DNA from: Cryptomeria japonica
Taxonomy: Eukaryota; Streptophyta; Pinopsida; Cupressales; Cupressaceae
Assembly: GCF_030272615.1 (NCBI RefSeq)
Contig: NC_081414.1
Coordinates: forward strand, 47,980,501-48,044,500
Direction: 5' to 3'
Length of the DNA stretch: 64,000 nucleotides
Shown: one piece after another, positions 22,531-35,103 of the stretch
How the letters are laid out: each line of letters begins with the position of its first letter
How positions within the stretch are numbered: the first letter of the stretch is position 1
Made by a program: the position numbers and the translations under genes
Notes under the pieces: model-generated
Told to the model about the DNA's origin: nothing
Databases searched by the model: none
Seen by the model: only the letters and a program-made list of their open reading frames with translations

Positions 22531-23484
22531 CTAGTTAGACTTGTAAGGATTATCATACTTCTCATATCTATCATTCCTATCATGCTTATCAAATTTATAA
22601 TGCCTATCATACTTAGACATTCTCTCCAAGAACTTAGAAGAAAAATGTCCTATCTTATTGCAAGAAAAACATTTCAGAGGCAATTTTCCATCATACTTAC
22701 CAGCTCCTTTAGGCAATCTCCGGGCAATCAATTCTTCAAGATCATCCAATTCTCTTTCTTCCTCTTCCATTTTTCTTCTCTCTCTTTCATATCTGGATCT
22801 TCTACATTCTTCAGGATCATACTTCTATTTTTCGGATACAAATGCTCTAAATGTTGTCTTAGACATTCCATGTGATTCACCAAACTCACTCAGTTCAAAT
22901 GCAGCAATCTTTCGACCAAACATATCTCTTGTTATAGTAGTCACACTTCAGATCTCATCAAAAGTAGCTACCTTATGTTTGTAAGCAAGAGGCAATAATC
23001 TCAACACCTTAGAAACAATTCCATCTTCTTCAAGGGTTCCACTGGCACATCTGATTCCTAGGAAAAGTTCATTCACCTTAGCCAAGAAAGAGTTTATGTT
23101 CTCATCTTCTCCCATTTTCAGCATCTCATACTTCCCTTTCAAGCTCTGGAACTTAGCAACTTTGACTTGTTTATATACTTCATACAAGGTCTCAAGCTTT
23201 TCTCAGATCTCATATGTAGTGTGAAGTCCCATTACATTAGTCATCTCTAAATTAGTCAGGGAACTCAACAATGCTTCCTTAGCTTTAATGTTATTTTCAA
23301 CATCGTTGATCTCAACAACAGAGACTGGTCCATTCCGAGGAACATACTATAAATCTTTTGTAATCTTCCAGTAATCTTCTCCAAGACATCTTAAGTGCAC
23401 CTCCATCTGGTTCTTTCATATACCATAATTACCTCCAGCGAATCTCAGACTTTCCTTCTTATAAATAACACCTCTAGTTGCCAT
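22531..23484 (-). pseudogene. gag: Element B gag
   Basis: The ATG at 23484 gives a Copia gag N-terminus with a GGNYGI-like motif, 43 bases inside the PBS. Later motifs are MLKMGEDENINSFLAKVNEL and DGIVSKVLRLLPLAYKHKVA, both close in position and sequence to those in elements A and D. The zinc knuckle CFSCNKIGHFSSKF has lost its last Cys (Phe). After it comes a Tyr/Asp/Lys-rich tail. Several stops and shifts are present. Confidence 0.88.
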
Positions 23485-23526
23485 CTTGGATCTCCTCAAG
23501 TGGTCAATCTTCTTTCAGAGGATCTA

Positions 23527-23538
23527 GCTATAATACCA
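23527..23538 (-). other. Primer-binding site, element B
   Basis: On the minus strand TGGTATTATAGC lies two bases inside the 5' LTR. It matches the initiator tRNA-Met site TGGTATCAGAGC at 10 of 12 positions; the changes are in line with decay. Confidence 0.7.
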
Positions 23539-23540
23539 AT

Positions 23541-24876
23541 TATTGGCAACAACAATGAAAGAAAAGGGGGGGGGGGGTGAATCAATTTTCACTAGATTAA
23601 CAAACTTAACCTCAAATACAAATTTGATTAACTGCAACAACAACAAAGATAAGCAAATTGATAGCACAACACACAAAACCAAGATTTTGACGTGGAAAAC
23701 CTGGTTAAGGGAAAAACCACGGTGGGAGCCTACCCATAATTAGATGATACTCTGCAATAGTATGTGTAAATATTACAATGAGGAATGCACATGCATTCAG
23801 GTTCACTGCCTAGAGCTCATTGCTCAAAATACAATAACCCGGAAGGCTACAACCCTCAGGGAAGGTTCACTACCTTACAAGGAAGTTTCACTGGCTTACA
23901 AAATATTTGGACAACCCTCTGGAATCAAATGATCTAAAAGAATAGCATATGCAAATGCCTGATGACAGTTCCAGTTAAGCACATGTGTCTGCTTTGCAAC
24001 ACTCCAATCTCTGCTCAATCACAGTGCTGGAGGATGTATTCACTTGTTTGCACCTTTACCATTCTATGATAATGCAGACACCACACCAATACCAAATTTA
24101 TATGACTATACCATCTATATATATTGATCATCAACTTTGACTACAAGGTCGGCCAAACCCTCAACTCACAATTACAAAATCATATCACATGATACAAAGA
24201 TTGACCACTAAACTAATATAATGATACACATGACATAACATGGACCTAAACCAAATGCTCAAACACACAACAACCACTGAAAATCATGCCAAGATCAACC
24301 GCAACACGCTACACCACCAAATTGGTCTCATAAGCATGAACAACACCACCAGATGCACAATGATCAATGCAGATCATCAAAACAAATATGACATAATTAG
24401 GAAACACCATCAAGCACATTAGAATCATTTGTAACCACTGTACCAACACCACCTATCAAATCTTCATCGATCAACATCTAAAACTCAAGAACACTCAAAC
24501 AACAACTGTCACGAGGAAAGATAACTTGTGGAGCACCAAAACATGAACCATCTAAAATGAAGGTACACATGAACATCCCAAACAATCTACCAAAATCTTA
24601 ACTCAAGATATGATCACACCAGAATATATCAGAGGAAATACCAAACTCTGCAAAGCATTGATCAGAAGAACCAAACTATAAACCGGATCATATGATATGA
24701 TCAATTAAGCTCCCAGATCACTGAAATCAATACATAAAAGATATAATGATACAAGAAATAATACATATACCAAACCATGATCCCATTAAGCCAATCTGCA
24801 ACCACTAGAGAAATAAATCACAAGAATATGTTGACATCAATGACAACAACATATCCTAGCAATTGCAATGTCCAAC
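23541..24876 (-). repeat. 5' LTR of element B
   Basis: On the minus strand it starts with the GTTGGACATTG end at 24876 and ends near 23541, where the expected CA reads TA. It pairs with 679-1678. Near its 3' end it has a run of 12 G on the plus strand (23566-23577, a C-run in element sense), followed inward by the GTGGTTTTTCCC ... TTTTCCACG module. Its outermost base is missing because element C joins at 24877. Confidence 0.88.
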
Positions 24877-25798
24877 TGTTGGAATCCAATAACACTGAGA
24901 GGGGGGGTGAATCAATGTTATACCGGAAAAATCAATTTTAGCATTATTAAAACATGCATACACCAACCGGTATATCGATATATACAAAATTAAAAGAAGT
25001 AAAACAACCAATAAGCTAATCACATAAATGAGAACCATAACACATAGAATTATACGTGGAAAACCTCAAAGAGGAAAAACCACAGTGGGATTTGTGACCC
25101 ATAATATCAATCCACTGGCCATATGAAGAGATATTATAAAATACAAGGGACCTGCACTTGCAGGAAGGCTTACAGCCTAGAGCACACTGCTCAATCACAA
25201 AAGGAGCCTCACTGACTACATATAAATCTAGACTTCAATCCGAAGAAATGAGTGAACTGCTAGGATAACATCTTCTATGCCAGAAGACAGTTCTGGTTAA
25301 GCTCTGTCTGTTCCGGTCTGAAACCCTAAACCCTTTACTAGAATAACCCTTACATAAATATCCTCACATACATGATCTCTCAGATATATTTTGCATCATA
25401 TCACATCCACATATTCCATAATATCCTATCCATATCAAAATGATCTAATCCAACTAACCTATATACCCTATACAACTTATCATTCCTTATGTCGGCTTAC
25501 AAAGATAATTACAATATCAAATTACATGTTGACTAGCTAACATAAATACATAAATATCAAAATCAATTGCCGATACCAGATTCAAGATATATCGGCCTCC
25601 AATACCGATACCCATATTCTAAATCATGTCGGCCTGCATTGACGATAACCAAAGAAATCCTTCTATCCTGTCGGTGTCGGCGCCAGTGAAGTGCCCGTCG
25701 GTACACAACTAAACCAAAACATGAAGCTAAAACAAGATACCATGTTGCCATCAATGACAACATAGTGAAACCAACCAATTGAGTGTCAATTGCCAACA
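24877..25798 (-). repeat. 3' LTR of element C
   Basis: The 922-bp LTR starts (plus strand) TGTTGGAATCCAATAACA and ends TTGCCAACA, beside the polypurine tract. It aligns with 32191-32798 over that copy's whole surviving length. It carries the shared ACGTGGAAAACC ... GGAAAAACCACAGTGG module near 25052-25092 and the G-run near 24899-24906. Confidence 0.9.
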
Positions 25799-26077
25799 AT
25801 CTCCCCCTTTGGCATTGATAAAAACACTCATGTGAAAAATGGTCAAGGTTTCATTTGGCGGTTTCATCCTACCTGCTCCCCCTGATTTGAATATTCATCA
25901 ATACAAAATACTCTATACTCCCATGTATTCATATATCCATATCTCCCCCTAATGTATACAACTCCCCTTTTATTCTTTTTCACATCTATATCACTCCCCC
26001 TTTGTCATCAATGCCATCAAAAATTCAAAAAGAATGTCAAAGATCCAAAACTGTATAATGAGTATTCCAAAAATATC
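25799..26077 (-). other. 3' tail of element C with polypurine tract and extra tracts
   Basis: On the minus strand GCCAAAGGGGGAGAT abuts the LTR. Three or four more GGGGGAG/GGGGAG tracts follow within 200 bases (near 25880, 25945, 25963 and 25995). The one near 25995 repeats the context GGCATTGATGACAAAGGGGGAG. The array resembles those in A, D and F. Confidence 0.75.
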
Positions 26078-29000
26078 TTACTGGAGCTTAACAAATTTTA
26101 AAATTTCCGGATAAGCCTTCTCCAATATCTCAAGATAAGTATCCCAACCAGTTTTGAAAGTGTCAGAAATAGATACAAGTCCATTTAGTATATGTGCAAA
26201 TGACTCTTTCTCACTTAACTCTGTCGGTGTGGGCTTTCCAACCATAACCATGCACTCCTTCTTATGTACATTGAGTGAATCCAACCAGGGACTCACCAAG
26301 CCTCTAAGACTTCTGGCTCTTCTTATGGTTTTATCTTTTTCTTTCTCAAGAACAAAAATTTGGGCTTCCAAAACCAAAATTTTACCATCAATGGATGTAG
26401 TCAATGAAGACAATCTGTCAAAAGAATTAGCTATACTTGCAATTTTCTCCTAAAATTCCTTAATCTTCTTATCCACATTAGCTGTAAGTATATATGTGTT
26501 ACAACATACCCTATGAATATTTGTACATTGCTTCAAAGAATTATCTATTAATTTCAACTTTTCATCAATCTTCTTCCTCTCAGACTCAATTACTTGATTA
26601 AATGTAGCTCTTTTAGCCTGAGTGAACCTCTCCAGTGCTTTCCTATTTGAAATCTGCTACAAGAATTGAAAATCCTTTGAAATATGCTAAGTAATTGTCT
26701 TAAGCTTGCCGGATGGGCTTGCTTCCCTGTCAAACTTACAATTCGGGACTAATATGTGTAAGATAGTGATAGACTGATCAATAATCCCTTTACCCGTAGA
26801 TCCCTCGTTCATCAATTTTTGTGCAGCCATCATCATGAGTTCAGTAGGACTCATCTTGGTTATGTTTTTCTTTACAACCTGTGAGGTGTCAATTGACAAC
26901 AATGATGGATCCACTACCGGTTCCCTACTAGATTCCCCTTTCTTCTCCTCTGATGATTTATCCTTAATAGCTTCCTCACTTACACTAGTGGCTTTGCCAC
27001 TTCGTACAATCTCTATAACTGTCAAGTCCTCTGTAGGAATTGTAACCTCAACCTGTACATTTGTATCTGAAGGACTGTTATCCTCAATATTAGTATCCTT
27101 TACAATATCAACCTTTTCACTCTTTGTATTTGCCGGTATCTCAACATTTGACTGTACATTTGTATCTATCGAGGGCTTGATTTCCACTATCTTAATGTTC
27201 TTCAAAGTTGAGGGTGAAGTACCCATAATACCCTTTCCTTTCCCTTCAATCGAGGTGTCTACAGTGTCAATTTTTTATTCCAGTGAAGTAAAGAAACCTT
27301 TTTTTTCTTCAAAGAACTTAGCCCATGCCTTTTGGGTCTCCTTTATTATCTCATTTACCCTTCCTAGCATAAGGCTGGTTATTCTATGTTTTCTATTAAA
27401 GACCTTTTAGTCTGCAACCTCAAGTGTCTTATCCATTTCCTTTGGAGTAATAGATGATGGTATGATGAAAGAATAAGGATCCAGTCAAATACTAAGAGGG
27501 GGGGGGGTGAATTAGTAGATAGAAAAATTGATAATAAACTCTCACCAATCTCAAAATCAACCTCTCTAAGTAAACTTAGAACTATCAATGCAATATCATT
27601 GTCAAGATTAAACTATCAGATTAAACTGGTTGTCTATTACAACAAATTAATAGTAAAAAACTTGAAACTTATAAACATCCAAATAATTTTACTGACATAA
27701 GTAAAAATTCATTTCATATTGTTGTCGGTTATCATGAATTATCAAAGTGGATTAGGTAGTTAAGCAAATCAACCATAATAAACATAACCACAAAAACATT
27801 CACCACTTGGCACAATATTTTTGACGTGGAAACCCAAATGTGAAATATCACAGTGAGATGAGACTCACAAGATGACTATCTAAAGTCTTCTGAAGTTTTC
27901 CTTGTTAGGAGCCAAGCTTGTTAAAGGTTTACAAAAAGTCTTGTTAAGAACAGATCCTGTTAGGGACCACCCGATTAAGGGATTGACTATAATGCCTTGT
28001 TAGAAGCAATACCATGTGAGGAGTAACCTTAGTAGAGGATTTGAATAACACCAAGCTTGTTAGAGCGTACTCGATTAGGGGATTTAACTGCTGTAATTGT
28101 TAGAAAACAACAGGAGTTTGGTGATCTATTTGAATAGCACTACACTTGCTTGTTCAGATCCTTTTCATGCTCCTATCTGCCTTTACTCAAACTGTAGATA
28201 CATCATCCAATTCAACAACCACACACTCAACTGAAACTTTGCCAACTCTCAAAACAAAACAACTCATCAACCTTATAAACAAATCAATTAGGTCGGTAAC
28301 ACAACAAAAACCTAATTCTCTCATAGAGATTACAAACAAGTCGGTTCAAGTATGACCATTGGATTACATAACAATCTCTACGCATCTTTCAAGAAAGCCT
28401 TGACCGCTCCTTGACCACCCTTCATCAAGCTTAGTAACTCATCATGCGCTTTGCATTACATATTACATGCAATATACTTGCTCATTCCCTAGACAAAAAT
28501 TGTTACCTTAACGTGCCAAAAACACTTTGAAACTCTCTTCATACAATATGCATATGTGTCATAATCATTACCAGTCATCATTAGATCATAAACCAATATA
28601 ACCAATTCACCAAACTTAATCCGTTAGGGTTTATCAAATCAACAGGTAGGGTTTATGGGTTCAACTCTCCAATACTTAGCAATATTGGTTCACTCCACAA
28701 ACTTACCTACTAGTTATAGTTCCTTTCACTAGCTCTTCCTACTGGTTACAAAACAACATTACAACAATATCATTACTGGTTAATTGACATCAATGACAAC
28801 ATAACATTTCATTAATGCAATATTCATGCAAATACCAACAATAAAAACACAAAGAGATAACAACTCTTGAATTTTAATATGCTTGTCTTCTTGTATTGCC
28901 AATAGCCTCCTAGCATCTAACATATCATACAATTTTGCCGGTATTTGGTTTTGAATTTCTATCAAGGATTTCTTGTAAATATCCAAATATAACAAAACTG

Positions 29001-30676
29001 CTTCCTCTACCTCTCTTTGTTCAACATTGTCTAAACGATCATAGTAAAACTGTACATTCTTTAACATGCCATCCTTAGTTATTTCATCTACTAATTCTGC
29101 ACAAGTTTTTCGTGGAATGATAGTTAAATTACCAGATTGAATTGTTGTATCAATGTCATTCTTCTTCTTTCTTTGTGCAGTACCGGATGGAGTTGAAGGT
29201 GTTGTTTTTGGTTCTTGCTTCTGTGTCGTTAACTTGAATGGGACTTTTTAGCTTCTACCTTGGTTTCCTTTGTTTTCTTTCTTATAACCTGCTTGAAAGC
29301 CAAGGGTGTGTCATCCTCAGATTCAGACTCTGTTGTAACAAGCTCAATGTGTACTTCTGGATCCTTCCTCTTCCTACCTTTCTCTGGGACAACATCAATC
29401 AATGCTTTAATGTCCTGTAAGACCTTTTCTACAAATTTGCTTGCCTTTCCTTCCTTCTTCTCTCTCTTCTTCCATTTGAACTCTGTTTCAACCTCTTGTG
29501 TCTTTTTCTTTGCAGTACCACAAAGATTTCAACCTCATCAATAGGTGCATCAATTAACATCTTTGCATAAGCATCATGGATCTGTGCATCAACTTCATAG
29601 CCCATTTCCTCAATCCAAATCTTCCAGGGCTTAACCGCTTCCATAAGCATTTCATCTTTCTTCACCATGAAGCATATGTCGGTTGAGTATTTTTCAACAA
29701 TATGCTTAGGACCCCTTTCCCTAAACTTCATAGACTTTTGGAATCCCTTAAAATATCCCCATACCTTATCATCTCTCTGACTACCTAAAGTAGCAATTGA
29801 CTGTTTCAATTTTCTCCCTATTGGGATATCAAATGCCCATTGTCTCTTCCCAAAATTGGGAGTGTCATTCATAAAAAATAGAATTAAGTAGACAATTAAG
29901 TTGCCATACTGGAAAGTTACTTTCTTTTCACCTTTAATCTTTCCTAGGTTTATTAACAGTTCATCCAACATCCAACCACATCGATCCAATTTCTCATTTT
30001 CTTTCATCATCTTGTAAGCTGTGAAAATGCAGGAGCTAGAAACAGAATTCGGTCGGTTTGACTGAGTTACCTTATAACCAATGATCATGCTATCGAATCT
30101 GATGCCTACATTGATAATAGTGCTTATTCTCATAGATTTTTTGTCTGATGTTGCACCACTGATTTTATTGACATAATCATTAGAGACCTTCTTATCTGGA
30201 TGTTACCCAACCTGTGATAAACCAGTGATTGCCCTGATGGCCTCCTTAGTGATCTTGTAAGGTCTATCCAACTAGATAAACTCTCCATGTACTCTACTCA
30301 AAACATACCTAATTATTTCATCTTCGAATTCTGGAATGTCCAAGATGTCGGTAAACCCCAAGTCTTCAATGTGCTTGTATGCTGGTTTGATCTTTCTAGA
30401 ATCTCCCATAAGCTCACTCATGTACATGCCCTTTATATCAGATGTCCCCAAATCCTCAATGTGACAATGTATGTATTCCCTAACATATTAAACATAAACA
30501 ACTCCCTTTGGAACACAGGAAAATGCTCCAACTGAGTCATCCAGGGTAGCCACATGTGGATACCGCTCGAAAATTGGCCTGGGATGGTCTTTGACCTCTA
30601 CAACAATCAGATTTGCAACAAAGATAGGAATAGATGATGATCCCACTTCCATTATTAAAAAATACCTGGTAATCAC
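26078..30676 (-). pseudogene. Element C ORF2: large unknown protein, same family as F ORF2
   Basis: The frame starts near 30676 or at ATG 30652. The N-terminal half shares ordered motifs with F ORF2 (46175-49518): a YI-C-IEDLG motif near 30460, VLSRVHG, ITKEAIRAITGL, MIIGYKV, the segment RQWAFDIPIGRKLKQS, and IVEKYSTDICFMVKKDE. A further shared segment is at 29067-28850 (EEAVLLYLD ... YDMLDARRLLAI). The C-terminal half is rich in Lys, Glu, Ser and Thr with coiled-coil tendency and ends at 26078 (ILKFVKLQ). Stops, shifts near 29490 and later, and the solo LTR at 27478-28840 break it. I recognise no named domain; it is not a pol protein. Its conservation in two diverged elements argues for a real role in the element cycle. 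Confidence 0.75.
27478..28840 (-). mobile_element. Solo LTR inside element C ORF2
   Basis: On the minus strand the insert begins TGTTGGTATTTGCATG at 28840 and ends in the CCCCCTCTTAGTATTTG region near 27480. It has the ACGTGGAAACCC module and a G-run (27501-27509), so it belongs with the TGTTGG-type LTRs and is closest to element F in its end. A possible imperfect duplication is ATAAG (27473-27477) and ATAAA (28841-28845). The 3' boundary is uncertain by several bases because the expected terminal CA is not visible. Confidence 0.72.
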
Positions 30677-31003
30677 TTCCTATGAAACCCTAACAAACTC
30701 TTTCAGTCCCTGGTGAAATCGCTCAAGAAGAAATTTGATTGCTCTGAATCACCTTTGATTGCTCTTAGTCGCTCTTAATCATGATGAATTAATCTAAATG
30801 TAAGGTAATAAAAAATTAAGTGAATTCGACCTTTTATCCTCAAAAAAAAAAAAACCCTAATCTTTCATTGACATCAATGACTGTTGGTGAAAGATACCGG
30901 ATCTTGAATAGAACATCTCCAATGTCTGGAACATCTTCCAAAACCTCTTCCTGGGGCATATGTAAAATATTCATAGATTTTGCCTACCCCTAAGGCATCT
31001 ACC
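30677..31003 (-). other. Spacer between ORF1 and ORF2 of element C
   Basis: No coding region is visible in these 327 bases. There is an A-run of 12 at 30841-30852. Element F has a spacer of similar size (45733-46174) at the same place, so a separate ORF2 rather than a fused frame is a shared property of the family. Confidence 0.55.
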
Positions 31004-32122
31004 TTAGTTACCAGTTGAGCTTCTTGCTGGTGTAGGAGCAACCTCCTCTGCTGGATAAGTAACCAGTGCATTCCCCTCTACTGATTGTTCTTCAATCTTC
31101 CTTACCCATCTCTGGATATAATCTTGCCGGATTTCATTTACCTTCTCTTTCCCTTTCTCATTTGATCCTCCATCAACCGGTGGATTCCTGCTTCTACAGA
31201 ATTTAGCAATATGTCCAACCTCATTACATGCATAACATGTAACATTGTTCCTTTGAATTGCTTTGCTAAAACTGGTGAAATTGCTTGACCTGCACTGATT
31301 ATCCATATGTCCAAATTTCCCACATGCATACCATTTAACATTCATTCTGCAATCTTCTATCTTATGACCATACTTATTACATTTAGAACATTGACCGGGA
31401 GCAGAATCAGGGTTCTGTTTTGCTCTGTTTCTACATTGCCTAGCCATGTGACCAAATTTATTACAAACAAAACATCTACCATTAAATTTATAAGCATTAA
31501 ATTGCCTTACCGGTGCCTTATGGTTTTGATCTTCATTAGTAGTACCAGAACTCTGTCCTTGCTCAAATCCAAGTCCACTGGAATCTCCAATCTTCCTTTG
31601 TCTCTTCAATAACTCATCTAGTTGTGTTGAACTAATCTTGAATTTTTCTTTATACTCACTAGCAATAGTTAGATCATCTCTCAAAATTATCATTTGTCTC
31701 TCAAGCTCTTGTTCATTACTCTGGGATTGTACTAAACCAGTTCTCAACATATCATTCTCATGAACCAACCTACCACATTCTTCAAATTTGTTCTTCAGAG
31801 ATACAACAAGATTTTCTTCCTTTTTCTTCAGATCTTCAATCTCCTTAGACATCCTCATGGTTATAGCTTGCAATTCATTTCTCATGACCATATTTTCCTG
31901 ACTCAGCTTCTGACACTGTTCCTTAAGTGCATCTTTCTCTTCATCATCCTGATTTTGAAAAAGTTCTTTTCTCCTAGCTTGAACAAATGACAACCTGTCC
32001 TATAGGACAAGAGTGAATTCCTTAGCAAAATTCAATTCATCTTGTAGCTATAATTTATTCAATCTTTCAACATCATAATCTTCAAGTTCCATCTCAAGTT
32101 GCTTCTCTAAACCCATATCCAT
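31004..32122 (-). pseudogene. Element C ORF1: coiled-coil protein with four CCHC zinc knuckles
   Basis: The start at 32122 (MDMGLEKQLEMELEDYD) is the first good ATG inside the PBS. Two in-frame stops lie before 31993; after that the frame is open to 31004. Residues of the open part form a long heptad-rich helix region (LKEQCQKLSQENM, IEDLKKKEENLVVSL), then four knuckles: CFVCNKFGHMARQC, CSKCNKYGHKIEDC, WYACGKFGHMDNQC (first Cys replaced by Trp) and CYACNEVGHIAKFC. Nucleic acid binding like nucleocapsid is likely. There is no recognisable Copia capsid core. The same layout is found in F ORF1. Confidence 0.85.
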
Positions 32123-32176
32123 GGATTTCGGATTCAGGATCTCCCTCAAGATGTTAAACTTCCTCCGAGGCACAAG

Positions 32177-32188
32177 GATGTGATACCA
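32177..32188 (-). other. Primer-binding site, element C
   Basis: On the minus strand TGGTATCACATC lies two bases inside the 5' LTR (which starts at 32191 on the plus strand). It matches TGGTATCAGAGC at 9 of 12, with the first eight positions identical. Confidence 0.65.
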
Positions 32189-32190
32189 AT

Positions 32191-32798
32191 TGTTTGAATC
32201 CAATAACAATAAGAGGGGGGGGGGGGTGAATCAATGTTGTACCAAAAAGACCAATTTTAGCCTTATTAAAACATGCATACATCAACCGATATACACCGGT
32301 ACATACAGAATTGAAAGAAGTAAAGAAACCAATAAGCCAATCACATAAATGAGAACCATAACACACAAAATTATATTTGGAAAACCTCAAAGAGGAAAAA
32401 CCACGGTGGGATTTGTGACCCACAATATCAATCCACTGGCCATATGAAGAGATATTACAAAATATAAGGGGCCTGCACTTGCAGGAAGACTTACAGCCTA
32501 GAGAACACTGCTTAATCACAAAAGGAGCCTCACTGACTACATATAAATCTAGACTTCAATCTAAAAAAATGAGTGAACTACTAGGATAGCATCTTCTATT
32601 CCAAAATACAGTTCTAGTTAAGCTTTGTCTGTTCTGGTCTGAAACCCTTAACCCTTTACCAGAATAACCCTTACATAAATATCCTCACATACATGATCGC
32701 CGAGATATATTTTGCATCATATCACATCCACATATTCCATAATCTCCTATCCATATCAAAATGACCTAATCCAACTAACATATACATCTTATACAACT
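32191..32798 (-). repeat. 5' LTR of element C, cut by element E
   Basis: The copy matches 24877-25480 closely (G-run, ACC-CGGTGGGATTTGTGACCCA region, AAACCCT-AACCCTTTAC region) and then stops after TATACAACT, where element E begins with TGTAGTCACA. The rest of the LTR is expected beyond E's 3' LTR outside the window, preceded by a repeat of CAACT. Confidence 0.88.
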
Positions 32799-33974
32799 TG
32801 TAGTCACATAAATCTGTCCATTTAGTTAAATGAATATTTACTATTTATTTGATTAATAAACCCACTAGCCAACAGTTAATTAAATTAACATTTAATTAAT
32901 TCATCCTTAACCATTCTCCTATTAATTAAATAAATTATTGAATTTATTTTAATTAATTCATTAAACCAAATTCACAATCAATTAAATGAATAAATCCTAT
33001 TTATTTAATTTAATTCCCTTTCCTCTTTTAAATAAATAATAAAACATTTATTTAAATCATTAAACTTTCCCCACTTGCATTCTCCTACAAATATAAGTTG
33101 CAACCATAATTGAAATAAATTAATTTTATTTTAATTAAAATCCTATTTTTCCTCATGCACCAAACCCACTTGCAATCCTAAATCCCTTTCTAGATCCTTC
33201 TAACCACTTTCTAATCATTCCTAATTAGCCTAATCCCATTTCCTAAATATTGTCACATTCCTAAGAAACTTGAAGTCACTTCTCAAAGCCTCCAAAGCCT
33301 TTGAAAAGCATTTAATGCTTTATGTGTTTAACAAGCTAACCCCTAAAGTCTTCCAAACCACTAATGGCTTTTACATAACCATTTATGGTTAAATCCACTT
33401 GCCCCCATGGTTAGAGACTTTACCTCTAACTCAACCCTCATTTAACCCATGGGTCTCTTCAAGCTTTTATTTCTTTGACCATGGTTATCCTCACTAACTC
33501 TTTCACAAGAGTTTATCCATTAGATAAGGACATTATTTATTGGATAATGGCTTTATTCTTTCAACTCAACATCAACCTTACCTCCCAAGTTAACCCTCAA
33601 GTCATGTCAAGCATTTAATGCTTATTCCCTCTCCTCTCAACCCATCTCTTGTTGACATTTGTCATCTCGGGATTGGATTGGAATCCCTCACATGGATCAT
33701 AAACCCCTCAATCCTGACCTTTGATGAGAATACCCAATCTCAACCCCCCGTTGCTCCATTTTACCTATAAATAGAGCTCATTTCTTCATAATCTAGATCC
33801 TAAAATCTTGTATGCATCTAATTTATAGTGAAATTTAGAGAGCATTTAGCATAATCATCCAAATTTGTCTTTTTGGGCTAAAATTAATATTAGATAATTA
33901 GATAATATCTTATTTTAGCTTGTTCACATTTGCATTCTCATAATCATCCATTTTACAATCTTGAAACTCCATAA
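32799..33974 (+). repeat. 5' LTR of element E, part before nested element D
   Basis: It starts TGTAGTCACATAAA, interrupting C's LTR. The first 400 bp are rich in TTAATTAA and ATTTATTT words. A TATA box (TATAAATAG) lies at 33767-33775 and is a good promoter candidate. The last five bases, CATAA, form the duplication made by D. The LTR continues at 40701. Total LTR length without D is about 1.46 kb if it ends at 40989. Confidence 0.8.
33767..33775 (+). promoter_or_regulatory. TATA box of the element E LTR
   Basis: TATAAATAG after a C-rich stretch, with AGCTCATTTC downstream, has the form of a plant core promoter. Element D is inserted about 200 bp downstream, so transcripts from this box would run into D. 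Confidence 0.6.
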
Positions 33975-35046
33975 TGTTGGTATTATGGATGTGTTGCATT
34001 AGTTTTGTCATTGATGTCAACACTTATCCTTCTAGAGATCTTTGGTTATGTTGAACCGACACATTGTGTTCACCGACATGTTGAGTGACTTATGCACAGT
34101 CACTGATATATTGTTCACTGGTAGGTTATATTGTTCACTGGCACTAAGGATGACTTGTTATCATCTGGAGATCACTTGGTTATGTCGAAGACATGGTTTG
34201 GATTGGTCTAATCGGGTTGACATATTTGTTGTTATCAGCAAATTGGTCTAGGTTATGGACCGATATGCATTATCTATTCCAGATCAGCATGACATATTAT
34301 GGAGATGATTTATTAATTGGATATTGTTTTAAATGTATTGAGCCGACATGATGCACACATCTGAACTTGTTTGTAGTTGATTTTATTATAATATTGTTAG
34401 TGAGCTGACCTACACATTTGGTCTTAGGTTTTGGTATATATGTAAGATCTCAATTGATGAGATCAAGAAGAGAATGTAATGGTATATGGTATATGGTATA
34501 TGGTATTGTATCATGGTATGTGTGAATATTGAAGATAATATGAGCAGACCATAGAGAAGGTTCAAGGAAGGTCTGAAGGTGATTATAAGAGCTTAACAGG
34601 TACTGAATTCAGCATTGGAGATGCTACTTTGAGCAGTACATTATCATTGAATTTAACCATCCAATTGTAGTTAGCGTGACTCTTATTTTGTGATTAAGCA
34701 GTGAGCTCTAGGTGGTTGGCCTTTCTGCATGTGCAGACCCCATTTGTATACACATACTATCTGCAATAGTATCATCTAATTGTGGGTAAGGTTTCCCACC
34801 GTGGTTTTTCCTCTTATAGGGTTTCCATGTACAAATCTTTGTGTTATGTGTTGTGGATGTTGTTTCTCTTTCTATTTTATGCATTAAGTTTCACCGGTAT
34901 TAACATTAACTGCTAATCTGTCAACCAGAATTAAGTTTGGTTTACCGGTATTATGTATCAAGTTTGATTAAGTTATAATTGGGTAGAAATTAATTGACAA
35001 CTGATTCACCCCCCCCCCCCTCTCAATTCCCTCCCGAGTCCTAACA
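33975..35046 (+). repeat. 5' LTR of element D
   Basis: It pairs with 39627-40695. Near 34104-34140 it has a short local duplication around TATTGTTCACTGG that the 3' LTR lacks, and at 34480-34510 a GTATATG microsatellite with more units than the 3' copy. The shared CACCGTGGTTTTTCC module is at 34797-34830 and a C-run lies at 35009-35020. Confidence 0.95.
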
Positions 35047-35048
35047 AT

Positions 35049-35060
35049 TGGTATCAAAGC
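35049..35060 (+). other. Primer-binding site, element D
   Basis: TGGTATCAAAGC begins two bases after the LTR end and differs by one G-to-A from the initiator tRNA-Met site. Confidence 0.85.
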
Positions 35061-35103
35061 TTAGTCCTCTTTTTGTAGAAGCCTAACAACTTGAGGAGAT
35101 CCT

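Larger units (their letters stand above)
24877..32798 (-). mobile_element. Element C: LTR retroelement without pol, encoding two non-pol ORFs
   Basis: The element has LTRs starting TGTTGGAATCC (plus strand), a tRNA-Met-like PBS at 32177-32188 and a polypurine tract at 25799. Between them I find no protease, integrase, RT or RNase H. Instead there are ORF1 (coiled coil, four zinc knuckles; 32122-31004) and ORF2 (large unknown protein; 30676-26078), in the same order and with the same motifs as element F. A solo LTR interrupts ORF2 and element E cuts the 5' LTR at 32798. The rest of that LTR should lie beyond E, outside the window. It must depend on enzymes from other elements to move. Confidence 0.85.

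Noticed and set aside
23566-23577. G-quadruplex candidates from G-runs in LTRs
   Set aside because: They are single runs of G without the four spaced tracts needed for a standard intramolecular quadruplex; noted only as part of the shared LTR end.
28146-28355. Ser/Thr-rich plus-strand ORF
   Set aside because: It lies within the solo LTR in C and has no similarity to anything else in the window.
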